This document shows positions 19,990 to 31,722 of a DNA stretch of 64,000 nucleotides, piece after piece. This DNA is from Dryocosmus kuriphilus (Eukaryota; Arthropoda; Insecta; Hymenoptera; Cynipidae), in assembly GCA_038277395.1 (NCBI GenBank), contig CM076190.1, positions 244,509,256-244,573,255 of the forward strand, read 5' to 3'. The translations under genes were made by a program, and so were the position numbers. The number at the start of each line of letters is the position of its first letter. Position 1 is the stretch's first letter. The notes under the pieces were generated by a model. It was given only the letters and a program-made list of their open reading frames with translations. It was not told where the DNA came from and searched no databases.

Positions 19990-21654
19990 TTTTGACTCTC
20001 ATATGATCGAAGAAAACCCTAGTTCTTTACTATAATGGAGAGCGATAAACTATTTATGATTACTTTTTAATATCTCTCTTATCTGACGAGATGTTAGCCT
20101 GGAATAATTAAAATGGAACACCATGTATATCCACATATATACTGTAGTCGTTATCGCAAGCCTTGTGGGCTTGAAGCTTGTCCTTGTGAAGAATTTTTTT
20201 GCTGAGTAGACGTAGTATGTTAAAAAAATTATTCAAGGACAGATCATTTAGTTTTCCTCTACTTTCAAAAGATGAAGATCGTTTATACGTTGGTCTTATC
20301 GTTGTCGAATTTTCTTAACTTTATAGGTAAATATAGTAATATAATGTAGGCGTGAGTGCCCTGAACTGAATAAGAGAAGATTTGACTTCATGATACTAAA
20401 ACATTTTAAGCAAAAAAGGAGAGTATTGCGTACAAACTGAAGGTAAGGTATACGCTTAAGCAATACAGGCATCGTGACATAGATTAAATCAGAGACGTGT
20501 ACCTAATTAATCTTTTTCAAGACCAGTGCACTTTCATCCAGATGAAACATCCGGAACATGCTTCTTTGAACACGTTCTGGATAATCGTGTTTTGCAGTGG
20601 TCAGAGTGCTAATTTATAGATATTTCTCGATGTCACTAAACATAAATTCAGCACTACTATCTTGTAATCTTTTCTATTAATATGAACAATATTTTTAATT
20701 ATTTTGCTAAAAATACGTTGGCTTCAGCCCCTGCCGTATTTATCATTATTATTAGGTAGGCAAGGTATACGTTGGCATATGTTCATTCGTTTGTGTCATT
20801 TTAATTCGCAACACTCAGTCGTACCAAAAAAAAAAATACTTCAGCATACAATTCTAACCTTTTACGAATTATCCAGATGGGAAAACATGTTACATATAAG
20901 AAAACGACATTTTTAAATTGAAACGTAATGTTATTTTTAAGCATCATTCTGTTGAGGAACCTATCCAGTTGAGGGCACTCTTCTCTATATGTAAATTAAA
21001 GTGTATTTTGTGACCTTCAGAAAATACAAATTTATCCTATCTAATCCGCATTTCATCTGGACTTCTATGTTTTTCTAAACTCTAAGTTTGTTTGAAATAG
21101 GTACGAATTTAATCTGAGTGAACACGTGGAAAATCCAGAATTTGTTACGAAAAATAGGCTTCGAAAAGCATGCGTAATGACAGGAAATCTGTACGAATTT
21201 TAAAACCAGAAAGTACCTTTATTTGGAACAGGAGCAGAAGTGTCTAAATCATTATATAAACGGTTAGGTCTAAAATATTTGCAACGATAGAAGTATTTGT
21301 ATATAATATATATTTTTTATAAGAAAAATTTAACTTAGTTAACTAGTTAGTTCTTTAGATGCACTACTTTCAAGTTATGTAAGAAACTTAAAGCTACAGC
21401 TTCACAAGTGCTTAGATATGTTAGGAAATATGTGCAGAAAATGTATGGATCTAAAAAATACCATTAATTGGTATCTAAAGCAACAGGCCGTAACTTTGAT
21501 AATCTTCTGATAGACAATAGCAGGATTTTACTGAAAGTGTTTGTGCAGTAAAGGACCTAGTAGAATGAAACCATAAAGTTTGTAGAGCAGAGATAGCGAT
21601 TTTAAATTCAGCGACCGTATAAAGACGAATGTGGCCTTTCTTCAAAGACTTAGT
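19990..21654. other. spacer, one short dispersed repeat, no gene
   Basis: The block at about 20058-20120 (TATCTCTCTTATCTGACGAG, then ATGTTAGCCTGGAATAATTA) is also present at 54388-54440 and looks like the end of a small DNA transposon. The rest is AT-rich with no recognised gene. Confidence 0.45.
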
Positions 21655-22518
21655 CACCATATCTTAAACTTCGGCACAAAAATTGGTTATCACTTTGAAT
21701 AAAAAGTCTTACAACTGAATCGAGAGACATGAACAAAGATTTCAGGAAATTAATTTTTCAATACGCAGTTGTGGACTACTTTGATCTGAAGTTGATATTC
21801 AAATTGATCCGTACAGTTTGTCACCCCAAACTTTACTGTTATATAGTTTTTAATCAATGGAGAATCTAAATTCTCTTGAATGTTCTTGTTACAGAAATAA
21901 GCTCACAGTTCGACTGTTACCCTAATGGCGATCGTATTCCTTATAACGGACCTTTTTATTCTCTTGGCGGACTTCATTCTGCTGTGAGGGCTCCGAGCTC
22001 TCCTTCCGGGTCTTCTGCTCATGCCAGGTCCAGGTCTCCACCTTCCAATCATTCATCCACTGCCGGAGATCAAGCTACCTGGCTTGCTCCCGTATCGAAT
22101 CCGAATAAGCTGTTTCAATTTCGAAGATACACATTTCCTGACGATGATCGACTATTGCGGAAAATATCTAATTGCTACAGGCCCTTGCTTATCCACGAAC
22201 AAACTGTATTGTCAACATTAGAGGGTGACGTGTTTGCAACAAAGGAGAGTGCAAATATTCTTGCTGGAATATATACTCATATAAATGGGTGTCACCATCA
22301 GGTCAGGGCGAAAATAAACATGTTCAGCGGCAAGATTTCCCTATTGTCCAAAGATGAAATTAAGCAAGTTCCCGTAGGAAAGCGCAGAAAGATTTCACGG
22401 CATTTTGTAAAAAGGCGCAGAGATTAATGAGTTTATTGTTCACGATTAAAAGGGAAAATTATGCATTCTTTCAGGAAATTTTAAAAATAAATTTGTACTT
22501 ATTTTTGAAATAAACAAC
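21655..22518 (+). repeat. dispersed gene-like unit, better copy (left part)
   Basis: Homologous to 4440-5450. The unit is cut at 22518 by the gypsy-type insertion and resumes at 33469. It includes an intron-like upstream part and the exon 21895-22427. Confidence 0.65.
21895..22427 (+). CDS. exon-like ORF of unknown function, intact copy
   Basis: An open frame runs from ATG 21876 to TAA 22427 (183 codons), but TCTTGTTACAG ending at 21894 is a good splice acceptor and similarity to the 4.8-kb copy is strongest from there, so I place the exon start at 21895. The protein has an S/P/R-rich segment (residues ~38-65: APSSPSGSSAHARSRSPPSN), a middle part with NKLFQFRRYTFPDDDRLL, and a basic C-terminus (KRRKISRHFVKRRRD) that looks like a nuclear localisation signal. 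No family is recognised. It may be a terminal exon of a host or element gene; its first exon was not found. The paralogue at 4.8-5.4 kb is broken. Confidence 0.4.
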
Positions 22519-22702
22519 TGTTATGCCGAATATCTCAAAATACTTTAATTGTTTTGAGCAAAAGTCAATCACTGACTTCTGCACGTTTATTTTACAAGTT
22601 ACAAGTTTGAATGCGATACATGAACTGTCGAGGCTGGGCCGAACCTCTAAATATATAGCCTAATTATCCTATGGGTGGGGAGTATAGTCAGGTTTCCTAA
22701 CA
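22519..22702 (-). repeat. 3' LTR of the errantivirus-like element
   Basis: 184 bp from TGTTATGCC to TTTCCTAACA. It matches the split 5' LTR with few substitutions. Confidence 0.9.
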
Positions 22703-22714
22703 TCCCCCTTTTTA
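22703..22714 (-). other. polypurine tract
   Basis: On the minus strand AAAAAGGGGGA abuts the 3' LTR, the standard plus-strand primer position. Confidence 0.85.
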
Positions 22715-22927
22715 GATTAAATTTAGCCCCTTAAATTTTGATTCGTCGGTTTTTAATTTCTTGTGTATGATCAATTAAAGGCTGTACCTGTTCTTCTAGG
22801 TATACATTTGCTGATACATTCTAGTATTCCTGTCTTATAAGCAAGATATAGGGAAATCATGATGACTGATGCATGTTTTTACACGTCTATGTGTAGCGAT
22901 GTTGTATATCATATTTTCAGTATTATC

Positions 22928-24410
22928 TTAGCTTAAACGAGCTTTTCTTAAGTCTTCGTTCGAAATTTGCTTGGGTTTTCTAATCATTTTTTTTTCCTCG
23001 AGTTTTTGTACATCTTCTGAGTTGAAGTTAAATTGATATGTAACATTAAACGTTTCCATGTAATGATCTTCTGTTTGCGAATTTAATTCTAAGCTGTCAA
23101 ATTCGTTGGAAATCTTACAATTTTGTCCAGTAATTTTAGTTACTGTTTTTATTTGTATTTGTGATATAGTATTATTGCATATAATATCTAGTTTTAACAA
23201 TTCTAATGGTATAATTATGTAACCGTTAATAACAGGTATAAATGTTTCTTTGTTCAATATGTAGGGCGAAGAATTACATTTATTGACGGCGTATCATTTA
23301 ATCAGTGAGCTTTCGCAGGTGTCGCTATTTAAAAGTCTAATATTTGGTTGTTTTCTTTGGCAAATTTTATATTTTTCAATTTGTTTACAGGACAGTATCA
23401 GTTTCTCGTCTGTTGGTACGTAAGAGTCTCTGTATGTAATAATGTATTCATAGTCCGGTATCATTGATAAGTGGATATTATTAATGGGATGTGGAATTTT
23501 GATAATATCTTGGAGGGATCCTTCTTCCTTTTTTATAATAGGGATTTGGAGATTGTAAGTGGATAATCCTTTAATTATTGCAACAGATAGATTGCATATA
23601 TCCATTATATGTTGGTAATTTTCTTCTTCATTGTCGAAGTGATATCGAGTACGATGTTTAATTTCAAATTCTGCAATGGTATTTTTTAGAATTAGCGGTG
23701 TTAAAATTTGGGGATGGGCTATTCCGTGTTTGCCGTCGTTTATTGCATTAATTGCCATATCAATATCCTCACTGGCTTCATCTATCATGATGGCTGCTAG
23801 GACTAGTTTGCTATTCACGAAACTGTCTCGTGATGCGGAATTGAGTCCTGAACTCAATTTTCTGGCTAAGGCTCGATCGTTAATAGAGGCTCCTTCAATT
23901 CCTTTCTGGTTGATTAAAGTTGAAACAAGGATAAGTTTAAGAATTTTAGTGTGGTTTGATAGTACCGTTGCTATGTTGTTGTTGTCTTCATACAACTTGT
24001 CGAATTCGTTTTTGATACATATCCTTAAGGTCTGTTTCACTGAGAGTTCCGAATAAGGTCTTGGAAATATCTCCGACGAAAGCTAGTCCTCCTTTTTGTC
24101 GCTGTTTACTGAATAGTTTCTTTAAAACGTTATTTCTTTGTTGTAAGCGATTATAACTGCTCCTAACTAATTGAATCTCATATTGAGGTTAGCATTTTTG
24201 ATTACAAGCTGTTTCGGTCATTTGGATGGTTGTATCTATTGTCTGTAACCTGATGTCATTGCTGGTCATGTGAATTCAAATGATTAATTGCCAGGTATTT
24301 TGGAATAAATGTACTTTGAAAATTTCTTCGATATACATATTTTCACGTACTTCTTGCAACGTGATGTTAGCTGAGGCTGCTACCGGAAATAGCAAAATCC
24401 AGAGTATCAT
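22928..24410 (-). pseudogene. errantivirus env (baculovirus F-like), broken
   Basis: Starts at ATG 24410 with a hydrophobic signal peptide (MILWILLFPVAASA). Near 24095-24105 an RQKG cleavage-type site is followed by a glycine-containing hydrophobic segment, the usual fusion-peptide position in this family. The part 23294-24040 is open for 248 codons and rich in N and I; 22928-23257 holds the C-terminal part in the same frame after a stop. A frameshift separates the signal-peptide part from the rest. Total length of about 490 codons is normal. The proteins of this family mediate membrane fusion; the breaks mean no functional product here. In genuine errantiviruses env is made from a spliced RNA. 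Confidence 0.75.
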
Positions 24411-25157
24411 CTGAAAAATAGGGCATAGTGTTATCTAGATGTGTTTTTATGAGGTTGTTTTTTACTTTAATTACAATATTTTTATCATCAATTATTTTGT
24501 GAATTTGATAGGGTCCTTTCCAAGCTGGATCTAGTTTATTTTTCTTGACATTGTTTAAGATCTTGACTTTATCACCTATTTTGTAAATTGCGTTTTTTCT
24601 AACTACACTGTTGTGGAGTCTCTGCTTTGTTTTGATGTTTTCTATCTGTATTTCTTCTCTCGCTTTAGTTAAGATTTTTTCAGGTTTATCTCTCTATTTC
24701 CTGATTAACATTTGATGTGTTAAATTGGAAGATTGGGATATGGCTGAAGGGATGTTATGTTCTCTTCCATATGTAAGTTCATAGGGTGAATATCCTGTTG
24801 TTTGATTTTTCATATTGTTAATTGAAAAGGATATAAACTTTAAATTTTCATCCCATTCTTTGTTATTTTCTTGGATACTAGTTTTAATCAGGTTGGCCAG
24901 AGTAGAATGCATTCTCTCTATATTTCTATTTGATTGAGGGTGGAAAGCAGTAGTTTTAATATGTTGTATTTTAAAAGCTTCCTAAAACTGTTGCATAAGT
25001 TCAGACAAAAAGTTTCTTCCTTGGTCCGAGAGGATAGTTTTGGGTGCTCCGAAAATATAAATGTAGTGTTCTAAAAGTTCTTCAATGATAGCGTCAGTCG
25101 TTTCTTTTTCCATAGGTATTAGGACAGTATATCTTGTTAACCTGTCTTGTATACTAA

Positions 25158-25223
<66 letters not shown>

Positions 25224-25720
25224 CCCTTTGTGGATTCAGGTAGGTATCCAAAAATATCTAAGGGAATTTTTTCATTTGGTTTTAAGGGTATATCCGGTAG
25301 TATACTTTCAGCTTAATTTGTAATTCTAACAGTTTTTTGTAATTGGCATACTGGGCAATTTTTTACATATTCCGTTAGGTCTATATCCATATTTATCCAT
25401 AAACCTATTTTTTTTGCGCGGTCGATGATGTTTCGTTCTCCTAGGTGTGTTGAGTGTGCTTCCTTCATTATTTGCTTTCTTTCTTCTTTTGTGAGTTCCC
25501 TGGTGTTGGTAAAACACATATGGAAACTAAGGTTCGGGAAATACATTGATAAAAATTCAATCATTTCTTGTATTAATTCCTTTTCATTAGGTGTAAATAA
25601 AGGATCTCCAAAAAGTAATCGTATAAGCGACAGTTTTTTGTCTGATACTTCCTCTATAATCCATATGATTTTTTTTAACCACTCTTCTTTATTAAATGCG
25701 GGTAATTGATCTTTACTAAT
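24360..25720 (-). pseudogene. errantivirus pol: integrase
   Basis: The HHCC zinc domain lies at 25313-25564 (H near HSTHLGERN, then CPVCQLQ). The core starts after the TA tract with LSIQDRLTRYTVLIPMEKE and includes APKTILSDQGRNFLSELM (second catalytic aspartate). The third part, 24694-24912, shows the glutamate region NKEWDENLKFISFSINNM and GYSPYELTYGRE. A GPY/F-type C-terminal module (DPAWKGPYQIHKI) follows near 24520. A TA microsatellite (25161-25231) has expanded inside the core just before LSIQD, and a frameshift separates the zinc domain from the core. Confidence 0.85.
25161..25231. repeat. (TA)n microsatellite within the integrase core
   Basis: About 35 TA dinucleotides, with an in-frame IYIYIY translation, next to the YIL-S-I-D motif whose codons TATAT could have seeded it. 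Confidence 0.9.
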
Positions 25721-25726
25721 GATTTT

Positions 25727-26905
25727 TCATAGTTTACCTATAACATTCGGTCTTGTTTTAATTTTTCCTGTTACAGGATTTAATCGCCAGTTTATGAAAT
25801 CTTTGTAGACTTTATCGTTTTCTTCGCTGGTTATTTCAGATGTATCGGATTCCGTTGATGATTCCCTCATTCTTCGGTGTGGAATTTTTATTCTCTCTTC
25901 CTTATTTAAAATTCTGTCATCGGTAACTACTGGGGTGTCAAATATTTCTATTTCCGGTAACTCTGATTCATTTTTTTCTGTTATATCATCCAAGTCTATC
26001 CCTTCTAAAGCTTGTTCTAGTAGGTCCTTTTCTTGGACTGGAAATAATCTTGATAGACAATCTGCAACTTTATTTTCTTTGCCTTTAACGTACTCTATTT
26101 CATATTTATATTCTTCTAGTCGTAAGCGCCATCTTAACAAACGAGAGCTAGGGTCCTTAACATTATGTAACCATACTAGTGCTCGGTGGTCGGTTTGAAT
26201 TTTAAACGTGTTTCCTAGTAAGTATTGTCTAAGTCGTTTAACAACCCAAACTATAGCCAGTAGTTCTTTTTCTGAAATGCTGTAATTTTCTTCAGCTTTA
26301 TTTATGGTTCTTGATATGAAAAGACATGGGTGGTTTCCTTGAGATAAAACTGCTCCTAGACCTTGGTTCGACGCGTCGGTTGTTAACACAAATTGTTCCT
26401 TGAAATTGGGGAATTTTAAAACAGGTGCTGTTGTTAAGGCATTTTTTAATGTTACAAAGGCTTTTTCACAGTTTGGTGTCCAATCAAATATTACTCCCTT
26501 TTGTGTGAGTTTTGTTAGAGGTTTTGCTATACTAGAGAAGTTTTTGATGAACCTCATGTAGTATCCTGCTAGTCCTAAAAAAGATTGAACGTCTTTTACA
26601 TTTTTGAGTGCTTTAAATTTTTTAATTATTTCTAGTTTTTCTGCATTTGGTTTGACTCCGTCCTTGGTTATTATGTGACCTAGATATTCAAGTTCTGGTT
26701 TTAAGAATTCACATTTATTTGGCTCAAGCCTTAATCCGAGTTCTTGGATACGTTTCAATACCTTTTCTAAATTTTGATTGTGTTGTTCAATGGTATTTCC
26801 GAAAATAACAATATCATCGATGTATACAAAGCAACAAGTTCCTATTAGTCCTCTGAAACGTTGCCCATCATGTGTTGGAACGTGGCTGGTGCGTTCTTTA
26901 GACCA
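25727..26905 (-). pseudogene. errantivirus pol: RT C-terminal half and RNase H
   Basis: 343 open codons (25727-26758). Near 26815-26835 another frame holds CCFVYIDDIVIFGNT, the RT catalytic YIDD box. The open frame continues with LEYLGHIITKDGVKPNAEKL, FLGLAGYYMRFIKNFSSIAK and the RNase H domain: FVLTTDASNQGLGAVLSQ (catalytic D), SEKELLAIVW (E) and IQTDHRALVWL (D). The end (LPVQEKDLLEQ...) links to the integrase. The frame breaks once between 26758 and 26943. Confidence 0.9.
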
Positions 26906-26942
26906 AATGGCATTCTGTTATACTCAAAGTGACCTTAGCTTA

Positions 26943-28090
26943 CTAGCTAAGGAGAGAGAAAGAGAAAGCGGCATATTTTTTACATTCTTCCTGCATAGGG
27001 ATTTGATTAAATCCTGCTGTCATGTCGAATGCAGAGAAGAATTTAGAGTTTCCAAGTTGATCTAAGATGTCGTCTATTAATGGTAGCTGGTATGCGTCTT
27101 GATCTGTATCCTTATTTATCTGTCTGAAATCTACGACCATTCGAAGTTTCTCTCCTTTCTTTGGTACAATCCAAAGTGGTGAGTTAAAAGGTGATTGTGA
27201 TTCGCGTATGATTTTCTTTTTTAAGAGTTTGCTCGTTTCTTCCAAGGAGAATTTCCGATGTTTTTCCGGGAGTTTGTGAGATCTGAGATTGATAATTTTA
27301 CCGGTATTAAGAATAATTTCGTGTACTGTTAATGTTTTACATGGTAAAGGATCTGCTTCAAGAGTGAAGACTTCTTGATACTTGGTGATAAGTTTTCTGA
27401 TGTTTTCTTTTTCACGTTGCTCAATGTGCTGAATTTTTTAAACCTTCAGTAATTCTTGCAGTCTTTTGTAATATTATAAGGTGTTATTTAATAGTTCGTT
27501 CTCGGCATTACCCCCTTTATGTTCTAAGTTCACGTCTCGAGAACTAATTTTGTTGATTGTTTCATAGTTAGTTTGTTGAGGTAGTTGTTGGTACGTGTAT
27601 GAATAGTTTGTGTATGGTATTAAAACGGATTCGTTTTGGATTTTGTAAAGTCCATCCAAAAGGTTTTCATTATTTTCAACCCAAATAGTTTGGTCTTCTA
27701 ATTCTGAGGTGCTTTTAAAAATCTTGGCTGTATTTTTGTCGATAAATTCACCTTCATCGTGTAAGGGTAGTTTCTGTTCTTCAATAATGAGGTACCCTGG
27801 TGTTATAGCATACATTTGATATTTTTTGAAAAAAGGTAATCCTATGATTCCGTCTTCGGGTAGTGGAGAATTATTGTATACAACATGGAAAAGTTGTTTT
27901 TTATTCCAATACTCAGTATAAACTGCTTCTTTTAAAGTATGTTTATCATTTCCCATAGAGAAATTTTTCTTAAATTTAAAAACTTTATCATTGGGTCCGA
28001 GTATTGATTTTTTTATTAAATTTATTGCTGCTCCACTATCGACTAATCTATAATTTGGTCCGTTTCTTCGACCATAGACGGATTATAATC
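26943..28090 (-). pseudogene. errantivirus pol: protease and RT N-terminal half
   Basis: An aspartic protease active site DSGA lies near 28040 (RLVDSGAAINLI), followed by 27474-27956 with EDGIIGLPFFKKYQ (the second conserved protease block). After stops and a tether region the RT begins at 27245 with ESQSPFNSPLWIVPKKG, LRMVVDFRQINKDT, and FFSAFDMTAGFNQIPM (motif A aspartate). All parts are in one frame. At the 3' end the frame is lost in a GAGA-rich stretch around 26950. Confidence 0.85.
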
Positions 28091-28219
28091 TTTCGGATAA
28101 TGTTGAAGTTCTGCTGAGTCCTCGTAGCTGGTTTGTTCGCTTAATTCGTCTTAAGTCATTTCTTGAGCTTCGATGCAGTCTTGCTCCTCGGTTTCTAAGG
28201 TCATCCTCACTTGTGGTGG

Positions 28220-29345
28220 TCATTTCTGGAATTGACCCGGCTGAAAACCCTGGGGTTTGACTTGGTATTGAGCTGCGAAATGTCCAATCTTACCAAATTT
28301 GTGACATGACATTCTACTATTATCAGCTAGTGGTAATATCGAATTTATAGCTCTTGGTGTTGTATTTGCTTGCGGTCTGAATTTCGTTGGCCTGGGGGAA
28401 AATTTAGTCGTTTGTTTAGGTTGTGGTGTCGCGGCTCTTGTTGGCTGAACTTCTTTTAAGCACATTTCTGTTTCCAAAGCCATTTGTTGAGCTTCGGCTA
28501 AAGTAGTTGGTTTTAAGAGTCTTATTTTCAGGCCATTTTCCTTTTTAAGGTTTAGGAGGTATCGATTAATATTTTCCGCTTCCTCTATTTTTATACGTAA
28601 GCGCCTTTAGATGGGGCTTGAATGTTTTCCTTAAATACTGTAATTTAATTCGTTAGTGATTTGTCTAAAGCAAAGAGAGAAATTTTGGACAGTTTCAGTA
28701 ATTCCTTGTTTACAACTTTCCAGTTTGTATTTGATTGCAAGAGTCGAACCTGTTTGCTTTAAGTTTTGTCTTAATGCATTATACAAATCTTCATAAGAAT
28801 CGATAGGTATGAACCTAATTGATTTTTCAGCTAAGCCATTAATTCTTTGTGCAACTATAAAATCTAACAAAATATTGGGTTGATAGCATTTTAATTTTGC
28901 GCGTTTTATACTTTTAATAAAATCCTCTACTCCGATGTCGTCTTGTCCGTTTAAAACTGTAATGGTGTCCAAAATGTTTTTAGCTTTTAACGCTTCTCCT
29001 TCTCGTGATTGCAAAGAGGTTTCAGTATTTTGTTTTTTCGCGTTGTTCTAATATTTCATGGTTTCTTTGTTTACGTCGTGTAATTGCTTCTTGTTCCTCT
29101 ATATCTTCTTTTGATTTTTGCTCATCTTCTGTTAACATGTTTTCTGTTCCTGTCACTACTTCTCCTGAATACCCTAATTTTCTGCAAAGTTCTGATATTT
29201 CCGCTATGCGGTTATCGTTCTTTTGTTTAAAGGTACTTTGACCTATAGATATCGCGTCGACTTTTACTATGAGCTGTGTTAGTAGCTCGTTTGTTGATTG
29301 AATGCTTGGTGAGGAGGCACGATTAGGGGATTGAGTACGCGACAT
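28220..29345 (-). pseudogene. errantivirus gag
   Basis: Starts at ATG 29345 (MSRTQSPNRASSPSIQSTNE), then a charged N-terminal region; one frameshift near 29015 leads to the capsid part (28631-29014: LDTITVLNGQDDIGVEDFIKSIKRAK...). The C-terminal nucleocapsid lies at 28220-28483: SCHKFGKIGHFAAQY shows a CCHC knuckle in which the second and fourth cysteines are replaced by F and Y. Loss of both would disrupt zinc binding. The basic P/T/Q-rich sequence around it is normal for nucleocapsids. Confidence 0.75.
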
Positions 29346-30333
29346 GATTGCTGTGTGAAAATGATGGAAGATTTCATCTAACGGGTCTTCTGTACTGTCT
29401 GTTTCGTCAGTGGAGTACCTTACTTGATTCCTATAGCTATTCAGGATTGTATGCTTTTATCAAGAAACGTATATCGAAATATTTTGCAAATTCGCCCTCA
29501 GAGATAAATCTCAAATTCAATATATTTTGTTTAAATAATTATGTAGCGTTTTTTAATACTAATAAGTACGCATTCCAGGTGCTACAAACTGGCTTACCAT
29601 TTAAGGGTAGTGATGTATTCTTTTATTAACGGTTGGTTGGCTGTTGTGCAAAGCCTAACCAGACGTAAAATATCAAACTTTGCCAGACCGAAGACTGAAC
29701 AAACTTTGGTTCTTTCTACGTCTTCTTCCTCAGACAGTAAACTGGTCTTATTCTCTTGATATTTTAACTACTTGCAAAGTGTTTTAAACTTACAATGTTT
29801 TGGTTTGTTTTAAAGTTCTCGAAGTTCTTCTGTCTTCTTCCTGTGGTCTTGATTTTGTGAGATGACGCTGACCTTAGACTCCTTTCTCTGCTATATGGTA
29901 ATCAGGTCGGCGTGGTACCGTATTGCTATGCTGCTTGGCTTCCGTTCCTTGACCTCTTTTTCTGGGCCTCTACCGCTATGTCTTGCGTACCCTAGAACTT
30001 ACAGCTGTCTGTTGCTTGCCAGAGGCTTTCACTTTTTAAGTTTTCCTTTGACCCTTCACTTACGCTGAATAGCGCCTACTTAGTTTAGCGATTAGATATG
30101 TGAAGGGAAAGTACTTCCTTATTTACAGGAATCCGTAGAGTTCCTGGAGTTCGTTTTTATAAAACAATTCCGTGGTCATTGTTTTTATTTTCTCGTTCGG
30201 CTACTGGTACCCGTAGATTCCAGGTTTCTTCTCTTGCTTCAGGTTTTTTGGTACTTTTTATATGATATTCCTTCCTTAGATCAGTGAACCACAAATGAAC
30301 CCTTAGATTCGTAGGAAATCGAAATTGTGCCAA
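29346..30333 (-). other. leader of the errantivirus-like element
   Basis: About 1 kb between PBS and gag start, without credible open frames; this is the usual untranslated leader. Confidence 0.6.
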
Positions 30334-30351
30334 TCCTGGCAGCATCGCCAA
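30334..30351 (-). other. primer binding site
   Basis: On the minus strand TGGCGATGCTGCCAGGAT lies three bases from the LTR end. It starts with TGG as required for a tRNA CCA end and resembles the tRNA-Arg type (TGGCGACCG...) with mismatches. Confidence 0.6.
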
Positions 30352-30354
30352 AAT

Positions 30355-30489
30355 GTTATGCCAAATATCTCAAAATATTTTAATTGTTTTGAGCAGAAAT
30401 CAATCACTGACTTCTGCACGTTTATTTTACAAGTTACAAGTTTGAATGCGATACATGAACTGTCGAGGCTGGGCCGAACCTCTACATAT
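30355..30489 (-). repeat. 5' LTR of the errantivirus-like element, left piece
   Basis: TGTTATGCC...ACCTCTACATAT corresponds to the first ~135 bases (plus orientation) of the 3' LTR. The other piece is 33417-33464. Confidence 0.9.
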
Positions 30490-31267
30490 TATAAAGTTGT
30501 TCATTTTTACCTCCATATTAATTAGTCAAAACCACAACATTACTATGGTACTGCTTCCTATTAATCTCAAATGTAAACCAAAACTAAACGCCGAAATCAA
30601 ACAAAGCCAAATCTCAAAAAAAAAAAGGACTCAAGTTTTTGGGCGCCAGGTCTTTTCGGGACCATTCAATTCAATAATCAGGAATCTCAACAATTAAATT
30701 CCCTAAATAATACTCTCAACAAAGCAAACATTAATAAATTTACGAAAGCAGTTTAACCAGATCGCACGCGGTTATCTCATGTTCGGCGCTGGGGGTGGTT
30801 CGTCAATAAACAAGGCTCATTTTACTATAAACATCTTTTCGTATATTTAACAAAATTCATTAAAAGTGAATCAATAAGCAAGGATTATGGATCAAATTTT
30901 CCTGACAATAATTTTACACTAGTAGAGATTCTACAATATTAATTCAATTCTCGACGATTCTTGACAATTCTAGTATTTCTAAAACAAAGGATCGGAAACC
31001 TAAATAATAGAGAGATTGTCTCATACAATTCAAAATCACAAAATAACTGTCAGCCTTAACTCGACTTAAAGAATCTAGCTTCTAGACGCGGTGCTCCATG
31101 AAACGAATTTTGTCAAACGGAATCCTTAACTAAAAATTATTTCATACAATATTCTCGCAAAGTCAGTTGGCAAATTCGGGTGAGCTCAGAATAAGTCGAG
31201 TTAATTGTTCCAAGATTGATTTTACCCCAAAAACTCGAAATCGAACTGGCTACTAAGCAAAACTCAA

Positions 31268-31722
31268 TGCTACCAGAAAATTTACAATTTACTCATGCTA
31301 CGAGCAAAATCCATATGTGCTACCAGCAAAACTTAAACCACACGGCGAAATTAAGGTAAACCAAATTTAAAATATGCTTCCAGCAGATCTTTAAATTTAG
31401 TAAACATCAGAAAATGCTACCAGCAAAACCCTAACTTGTGCTACACAGCAAAACCCATAAATGTGATACACAGCAAAACCCAGAAATGTGCTACACAGCA
31501 AAACCCATAAATGTGCTACGCAGCAAAACCCATAACGTGCTACACAGCAAAACCCATAAATGTGCTACACAGCAAAACCCATAACGTGCTACACAGCAAA
31601 ACCCATAAATGTGCTACACAGCAAAATCCATAAATGTGCTACACAGCAAAACCCATAACGTGCTACACAGCAAAACCCATAACGTGCCAAACAGCAAAAC
31701 CCATAAATGTGCTACACAGCAA
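31268..31722 (+). repeat. 23-25-bp minisatellite in copy 2
   Basis: GTGCTACACAGCAAAACCCAT followed by AAAT or AAC recurs about a dozen times from 31436, with degenerate units (GCTACCAGCAAAA) before it. There is no spacer/repeat alternation, so it is not a CRISPR array. Confidence 0.95.

Noticed and set aside
31436..31722. Regular short repeats resembling a CRISPR array
   Set aside because: Units of 23-25 bp are directly adjacent without unique spacers, in a eukaryotic transposon; it is a minisatellite.
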